Assembly (NCBI GenBank): GCA_965263225.1
Contig: CBDHHG010000046.1
Location: forward strand, 248,001-312,000
From: DT-111 sp965263225
Lineage (GTDB): Bacteria > Bacteroidota > Bacteroidia > Chitinophagales > Saprospiraceae
Length of the DNA stretch: 64,000 nt
Reading direction: 5' to 3'
A program made the position numbers and the translations under genes. Positions 59,422-64,000 of this stretch are shown piece by piece. Each line of letters begins with the position of its first letter. Within the stretch, counting starts at the first letter, position 1. Under the pieces are notes generated by a model. It did no database searches. It saw only the letters and a program-made list of their open reading frames with translations, and was not told the DNA's origin.

Positions 59422-60156
59422 CTATTTCTCTGCCACTAAAACATATTGATAATCAAGCGCGGTATCATTGGCTTCAATTTTGGTATATCCCCCTTGATAC
59501 AGTAGCTTTTCAGCTTCGTAGAGAGGTAGCCGATATTTTTGTGGAGGTTCAACGAAATCGGGTAGCCTTTTCTTCTTGAATTCTACGATCAAGAGCTTTC
59601 CTCCTTCCTTGATACCCTTTTTCAATTCTCTTAAATAAGCAACCTTATCTCGGATGTAAACGAAGGTATTCACAATAATAGCGATATCTACTTCTTCATC
59701 CTCCAGTTTGGGTGAATTCTCTCTACCTAAACGTGTAACGAGTCGATCTTGTACATCATCAGCTAAGCGGAAGACCTTTAAACTATCCAAGGTCCGCGTA
59801 TAGACTGGATTGATATCGACAGCGATAACTTTTTTAGCTTTCGGCGCTAAACGGAAGGCGAAAAAACCAGTTCCGGCTCCAATGTCTGCTACCACCTTGT
59901 CTTCTAGGTTTCCCAATAATTCCAGGATGAGCTCTGGTTTTTGCCAGATTCCTCGGTTCGTGTTCAAGTAATCCTTGGTCAGACCAGAGGTAACTACAGC
60001 ATTACCATCATTCTTACTGGTATTGAGGGGTTGAGCATCGTTGGGGTCAGTACTTAAGGTTGGCGGAAAATCTGCTGGGCGTTCATCTCGATCACAGGCT
60101 GTAGTGCATAGCAGTACTGCCATGGAGATCAGAAGAAAGGTCGTTTTGAGCTTCAT
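59422..60156 (-). CDS. Lipoprotein with a class I methyltransferase domain
   Basis: A 244-residue protein with a clear lipobox (VLLCTTA-Cys21) and a 50-residue polar linker, followed by a complete Rossmann methyltransferase: VADIGAGTGFFAFRLA (motif I), IAVDINPVY (acidic residue), DIAIIVNTFVYI, and GGKLLIVEFKKKRL. The SAM site looks intact. As a lipid-anchored protein it should lie outside the cytoplasm, where SAM is not normally available, so either the signal is not used for export, the fold binds another ligand, or extracytoplasmic SAM is supplied. Similar lipoproteins exist in Bacteroidota. Confidence 0.82.
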   Translation of the reverse strand: MKLKTTFLLISMAVLLCTTACDRDERPADFPPTLSTDPNDAQPLNTSKNDGNAVVTSGLTKDYLNTNRGIWQKPELILELLGNLEDKVVADIGAGTGFFAFRLAPKAKKVIAVDINPVYTRTLDSLKVFRLADDVQDRLVTRLGRENSPKLEDEEVDIAIIVNTFVYIRDKVAYLRELKKGIKEGGKLLIVEFKKKRLPDFVEPPQKYRLPLYEAEKLLYQGGYTKIEANDTALDYQYVLVAEK

Positions 60157-60256
60157 ATGTGATTGTCATTTTGGGTACTATGCCGCGCGTAAAGTTACGG
60201 TAAAGGCTGCAATATGGCAAGTAAATCTATAATCGTGCTCTACTGCCAGGGCTGCG

Positions 60257-61768
60257 CTAGAGGGCGTACATCGCGAGCAATACCTTTTCCATTTTCTTAC
60301 GTACTTGCCCCCCTGATCCGGTATAATTATTGACAATGATGGAAAACGAAAGTAGCTTCCCTGACTTTGTTTCTACATAACCAGTCAAAGACCGCACACG
60401 GTTCAACGTCCCGGTTTTTGCTCTAACCTTCCCTGCGGCGGACGTCCCACGTAAGGTATAAGACATGCCGCCTGACTTACCAGCAATTGGCAAGGAGTTT
60501 CTGAAATCATCATAGATTTTACTATCTCTAGCTACCTTGCGCATCAACTGAGCCATGAATGCTGCTGTGACCACATTCTTGGAGGATAACCCACTTCCAT
60601 CTTCCAGGGCAACGCCTACAAATGACAGACCGCGCGCTTCCCAAAAGCTCTGTAAAGCCTTAATACCTCCAGATACAGTGCCCTCGCTGCCTTTAATTTT
60701 TCCGAGTGCTCGCAGTAAGGTTTCGCAATACAGGTTGACACTTTTGATATTGGTGCGTACTACGATTTCCTTTAGGTAGGGAGATCGGTGCGTCAGTAGC
60801 TTTTGCAGATTGTTAGCTAGCGGACGCCCCAGGAGTCGGTCACTAGTAGCCCCCTTTTCACTAACGATACCTGCATTGCGCAGTCGCATGGCCAACTGCT
60901 GAGCGGCGAATAGGGGAGGATCAGGAATCGATCCTTTGATGCTAAAGAGCTTACTACCAACGGGTATGGTTCCTCTTACAAAACGTTCATAAGTATAGGG
61001 AGCACCGTAAATGTAAGCATTGTCCCCTGATCCTGCGGAGGCAGATTTCACCTCATTAGTAAAGCGAAGATTCGGAATTTCCGGTTCGATAATGGCAATC
61101 CGAGGAGTTTTTCCGAGCCGACTGGATTGTTGGAATCTGAGGTAATAGAGGTTGTCATGAAAATTGAGTCCCCAACTGCCCGCCCCGTAATAATTGCCCA
61201 GGTCATTCCATTGCCAGGAAGAGCCATTGACTTTAGTGGCGAAAAAGGAGGCATCGCCGATCACATATCCATTGATCTTGCGAATTCCTTTTTGTTGTAA
61301 TGCCATACTGAATTTATCCAATACCTGTTCCATACTTTGGCCACCCGGCATGGTGGGACTTCCCAAGGTGGGATCGCCTGCCCCTTGCAGAATTAGGTCT
61401 CCGTTTAATTGACCATTGGCGTCAATTGAGCCAGTATATTGAAGGTGCGTGCTAAATCTATATTCAGTCCCAAGCATGGCTAGGGCGGAAGCGGTAGTGA
61501 GTACCTTCAAAGAGGAAGCAGGTACCAAGCTTCGCTGGGAATCGTATTGGGCGATTTCTTTGTTGCTAGCTACATCTATTACGCTGATGCCTACGCCAGC
61601 ATGCTTTAAGCTTGGGTCTTTACTAAAGGAGTTGATCGCCTGCTGAAGACTGGATTGGGACCATCCGGAAAAAGAGAGTAAAAGTAGGGCGAAGGTTGGT
61701 CCGATTTTGCTCAATATTGTGTCAATATCCAAATGGAGGTCAATTGAGCAGCGGTTTCTTTTTATCAT
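60257..61768 (-). CDS. dacB: PBP4-type D-alanyl-D-alanine carboxypeptidase/endopeptidase
   Basis: A 503-residue class C penicillin-binding protein. Export signal (FALLLLSFSGWSQS, about residues 26-39), then SxxK box PASSLK (Ser85, Lys88), SxN-type box GSGLSSKNVV, and KTG box RAKTGTLNRV. The long insert between the first two boxes is normal for PBP4 (DacB). It trims peptidoglycan stem peptides and opens cross-links in the periplasm. Transcribed alone. Confidence 0.92.
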   Translation of the reverse strand: MIKRNRCSIDLHLDIDTILSKIGPTFALLLLSFSGWSQSSLQQAINSFSKDPSLKHAGVGISVIDVASNKEIAQYDSQRSLVPASSLKVLTTASALAMLGTEYRFSTHLQYTGSIDANGQLNGDLILQGAGDPTLGSPTMPGGQSMEQVLDKFSMALQQKGIRKINGYVIGDASFFATKVNGSSWQWNDLGNYYGAGSWGLNFHDNLYYLRFQQSSRLGKTPRIAIIEPEIPNLRFTNEVKSASAGSGDNAYIYGAPYTYERFVRGTIPVGSKLFSIKGSIPDPPLFAAQQLAMRLRNAGIVSEKGATSDRLLGRPLANNLQKLLTHRSPYLKEIVVRTNIKSVNLYCETLLRALGKIKGSEGTVSGGIKALQSFWEARGLSFVGVALEDGSGLSSKNVVTAAFMAQLMRKVARDSKIYDDFRNSLPIAGKSGGMSYTLRGTSAAGKVRAKTGTLNRVRSLTGYVETKSGKLLSFSIIVNNYTGSGGQVRKKMEKVLLAMYAL

Positions 61769-62101
61769 AGCTAAGGAGCGTTTATTCTACTTAAAGGAGC
61801 CACTCTTCAATATTTCGACTGGATTCAGAAGACGACTTTCTGGCCCATCTCCTTGAATGTTCGGAGAGAAGGTAGCTTTTAATGTTACAATCACCGAAGA
61901 TAAAAATTCTTCGGGACCCCATATTCTTTCGTAATTATTGCGGATTGCTATTGGGCTACCACAATGAGAGGGGAGGGGCACACCTATGGTTTTCCGCAAA
62001 ACTCAACCAGCGGACTTTGGACTATTTTCGCACAGAACCTACAAGCCCTACCAAGAAGTATTAGGCTTGGTAGGACTTGTACGACTATTGAATGGCAATT
62101 C
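61769..62101. other. Intergenic region, 333 bp
   Basis: Between dacB and the terminal T9SS gene, both on the minus strand. It contains the hairpin at 62041-62082 and presumably the dacB promoter. Short open frames here lack family features; I do not support any. Confidence 0.45.
62041..62082 (-). terminator. Hairpin terminator after the terminal T9SS protein gene
   Basis: A 16-bp stem (62041-62056 with 62067-62082) with one position that pairs as G-U in minus-strand RNA. It is 19 bp past the stop at 62102. The T tract is weak. Confidence 0.65.
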
Positions 62102-64000
62102 TTATTGTTTAATAATCCTACGAATCAATCTGTCCGTTCCAGTTTGTAAGCTAAGTAGGTAGACCCCAGCTGGCCAGGCAAGCAAAGAGATATCTGCCTG
62201 TTGATGACCTGCATTAAGTTGTCTCTGTAATAGAAGTTTTCCATTTATATGATGGACCTGTAGTAGTAACTGTTGATCAATGGGTCGGCTAAAGCGAACT
62301 TGTACTCCTGCCAGGGTAGGATTCGGGAATATGCTGATGCTGTTTCCGTTAATCTCATTCACGGTATTAGGCATGAAGGTAAACTGGAAAACCGTTGAAG
62401 TCGCAGCGCCACAAGCATTGATGCTACTTACTCTCCAATAGTAAGTGTCACCTCCCGTAATGGTATTGGGCATATAACTGTTAGTGGTGCTTTGCCCAGA
62501 CTCCAGAACGGGGTCAAATTCAGCATTGTTGGCGATCTCTATTTGGTATTCCTCAATATTCGGTACCACTTCCCAGTTCAGTTCATCGGGAAGTACTACC
62601 AAGCTACTTTGATTGGCTGGACTAGTCAAGGTAGGTGCAATGGCCTCTTCCAAAATCTCGACGCTGAGGCTGGTCGAGGTATTCAGCGTACCATCATCAA
62701 GATTCAACTCCAGTTGGTAGATTCCCGCGGGTACACCTGTCGTATTTAAGTTGATATTAATCGTTTCTCCGGGTACGAGCTCATTTAAGCCACCATCCCT
62801 TTCTAAGTTGAGATCGCTGCTCGGTTGACTGGAGAAAGTTAGATCTACAGGTCCAAGGAAATCTTCATCTAAAACGAAAGAAAAGCTAGGTTCATCCGCT
62901 GGGCATGCCGAGATACTGTTAGGGTCAGTGGCAAAGCTAAGCTCAGGAACTGTGCTGAAGGTCCAGACGGGGCTTTGTCCTACTCCACAATCATTAGTAG
63001 CTGAAATTTGCCAGTAATAGGTCTGACCCCGAGCCAAATCACCTAGATTGATGATGTTATTACCGGTATTAAGATCAACTACTGGATCACTTAGGTCCGG
63101 CGAGGTACTTACCGTGATCCTATAATTATCCGCTCCTGGGTTGGTCGTCCAACTGAAGGTGGGAGCTACGGATACTAAATTCGCACCATCTTGTGGTTGA
63201 ATAACAATGATGTTATTGGGAACATTGCGAATTTCTATATCTACGGTTGTACTAGCCGAAGCGTTACCATCGGTGACCGTGAAGGTGATGGGATAATCTC
63301 CAGTTTGGTTAAAACCACTACCCGTGACGGTTATGGTGCTCGCTGCGGAGGGGCTCATTGGGTCGAGTGCCAAGTCGGCCCCTTCTGGAAGCTCATTGGT
63401 CGTTATCATCAGACCTTCATCGGTAAAGCCACCCCCAAGGATTAGGTCGAATTCAAAGCCCTCCCCAGGACAGACCGAGATATCGGAAGTAGTGCTGTTA
63501 ACAACGGCAGCATCAGGGAAACTAGTACATATCTCTAGGCTCCAACTTTCTATGGCGCCTCCATCTTCACTAAATTCATCAATAATCTCCAAGGTCCAGG
63601 TTCCTGATGCATCCTCACCATTTAGGCCAGCGAGGGCCTGTTGGGGTTGAAAGATCCCAGAAATAGTAGGTGTGTTATCATCACATCGATTGGAGAGGAG
63701 ATCGTTGCTTAGAGGGGCATCATCATTAAAACTAAGGACTAAATCGTCCCTACTACAGCCCTGGAAGGTCACGTTTTCACCTGGATTGCGGAATAAGCTT
63801 ATGGTTGTGCCATTGGGAGAAATAAGATTGGCCGCTAGATCCGATACATAAGTATGCGAAATATCCATACTTACCGCAATGCTGGCCACAAAACCTTCCT
63901 GTTCTACCGTTAGATCCGATCTCACCGTATTGGGGTTATTGGATCCGATAGAGACAGGGATATCCTCTGCCTCTGTAATGAGACAATAAACACCTGCCGT
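62102..64000 (-). CDS. Secreted protein with proprotein-convertase P-domain, fibronectin-like repeats and T9SS type A domain (N terminus beyond window)
   Basis: The frame is open from the window end (TAGVYCLITEAEDIPVSIG...) to the TAA at 62102, at least 632 residues. It begins in the region before a P-domain (SMDISHTYVSDLAANLISP, PGENVTFQGCSRDD, SGTWTLEIIDEFSEDGGAIESW, about the first 160 residues), then a cadherin-like/Ig segment, two fibronectin III-like repeats (PTFSWTTNPGADNYRITVST, DELNWEVVPNIEEYQIEIAN), and the sorting domain (SIFPNPTLAGVQVRF to RIIKQ). P-domains usually follow a secreted metallo- or subtilisin-type peptidase, so the missing N terminus is probably a protease (inference). 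Confidence 0.85.
   Translation of the reverse strand, partial: TAGVYCLITEAEDIPVSIGSNNPNTVRSDLTVEQEGFVASIAVSMDISHTYVSDLAANLISPNGTTISLFRNPGENVTFQGCSRDDLVLSFNDDAPLSNDLLSNRCDDNTPTISGIFQPQQALAGLNGEDASGTWTLEIIDEFSEDGGAIESWSLEICTSFPDAAVVNSTTSDISVCPGEGFEFDLILGGGFTDEGLMITTNELPEGADLALDPMSPSAASTITVTGSGFNQTGDYPITFTVTDGNASASTTVDIEIRNVPNNIIVIQPQDGANLVSVAPTFSWTTNPGADNYRITVSTSPDLSDPVVDLNTGNNIINLGDLARGQTYYWQISATNDCGVGQSPVWTFSTVPELSFATDPNSISACPADEPSFSFVLDEDFLGPVDLTFSSQPSSDLNLERDGGLNELVPGETININLNTTGVPAGIYQLELNLDDGTLNTSTSLSVEILEEAIAPTLTSPANQSSLVVLPDELNWEVVPNIEEYQIEIANNAEFDPVLESGQSTTNSYMPNTITGGDTYYWRVSSINACGAATSTVFQFTFMPNTVNEINGNSISIFPNPTLAGVQVRFSRPIDQQLLLQVHHINGKLLLQRQLNAGHQQADISLLAWPAGVYLLSLQTGTDRLIRRIIKQ

Noticed and set aside
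1..64000. tRNA, rRNA, CRISPR arrays, integrases, attachment sites or prophage genes
   Set aside because: Looked for on both strands by eye; no regular short repeats with spacers, no cloverleaf sequences and no phage or integrase proteins were found.

Overview
The window is a 64 kb chromosomal segment of a Bacteroidota bacterium, most likely a marine or sludge-type member near Saprospiria/Lewinellaceae (the phylum is well supported, the class is inference). Supporting signs are several secreted proteins with type IX secretion (T9SS) C-terminal domains of both type A and type B, a gliding-motility-type C-terminal domain, LytS/LytTR and hybrid AraC-type two-component proteins, DUF families frequent in this phylum (DUF3667, DUF2452, DUF1573, DUF4349), few Shine-Dalgarno sites, and -7 promoter elements of the TAnnTTTG type. 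I see no rRNA, tRNA, CRISPR array or prophage.

Layout. 1-914: 3' part of a secreted von Willebrand A protein. 972-6332: PcrA/UvrD helicase and a hybrid sensor kinase/AraC regulator. 6415-10088: two AhpD-like proteins and a secreted PIG-L deacetylase. 10641-13964: a GH57-like enzyme convergent with an LpxH-like phosphoesterase. 14088-19863: lipoprotein, AraC regulator, signal peptidase I, DUF1573/DUF2452 pair and a membrane-anchored coiled-coil protein. 20359-25249: a 3'-5' exonuclease, then a three-gene set (DUF6915-like, unknown, DUF4272) whose last gene is cut by an intact ISAs1-family element. 25274-34615: type B T9SS protein, cyclic-nucleotide-gated K+ channel, small secreted protein, sensor kinase, DUF3667/HD pair, and a large beta-rich surface protein with codon use of a highly expressed gene. 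34826-39001: GRP-type permease, DUF3556 membrane protein and phytoene-dehydrogenase-like oxidoreductase, probably one operon. 39013-46090 (minus): TolC, lipoprotein adaptor, FtsX permease, ATPase, outer-membrane barrel, LytS kinase, LytTR regulator, a tripartite ABC export system with its own regulators. 46504-51154: helix-hairpin-helix lipoprotein, small membrane protein, frameshifted acyl-CoA dehydrogenase, old-yellow-enzyme homologue, FtsX permease remnant. 51328-54099: secreted haem/copper-type protein with an IS4-family element inserted 16 bp upstream of its start. 54319-64000: methyltransferase/AraC/SnoaL group, four-carbon sugar acid kinase, DUF4349, an odd lipoprotein methyltransferase, PBP4-type carboxypeptidase, and the C-terminal part of a P-domain T9SS protein running off the end.

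The window is mostly ordinary chromosome with an accessory flavour: two full insertion sequences with clean target duplications, one frameshift and one truncated gene. The most promising less-described items are the DUF6915/unknown/DUF4272 set, the GRP permease-DUF3556-oxidoreductase operon, the exported lipoprotein methyltransferase and the lipoprotein built from helix-hairpin-helix repeats. Nothing here is a recognisable defence island. All family assignments are from reading motifs, not from searches.
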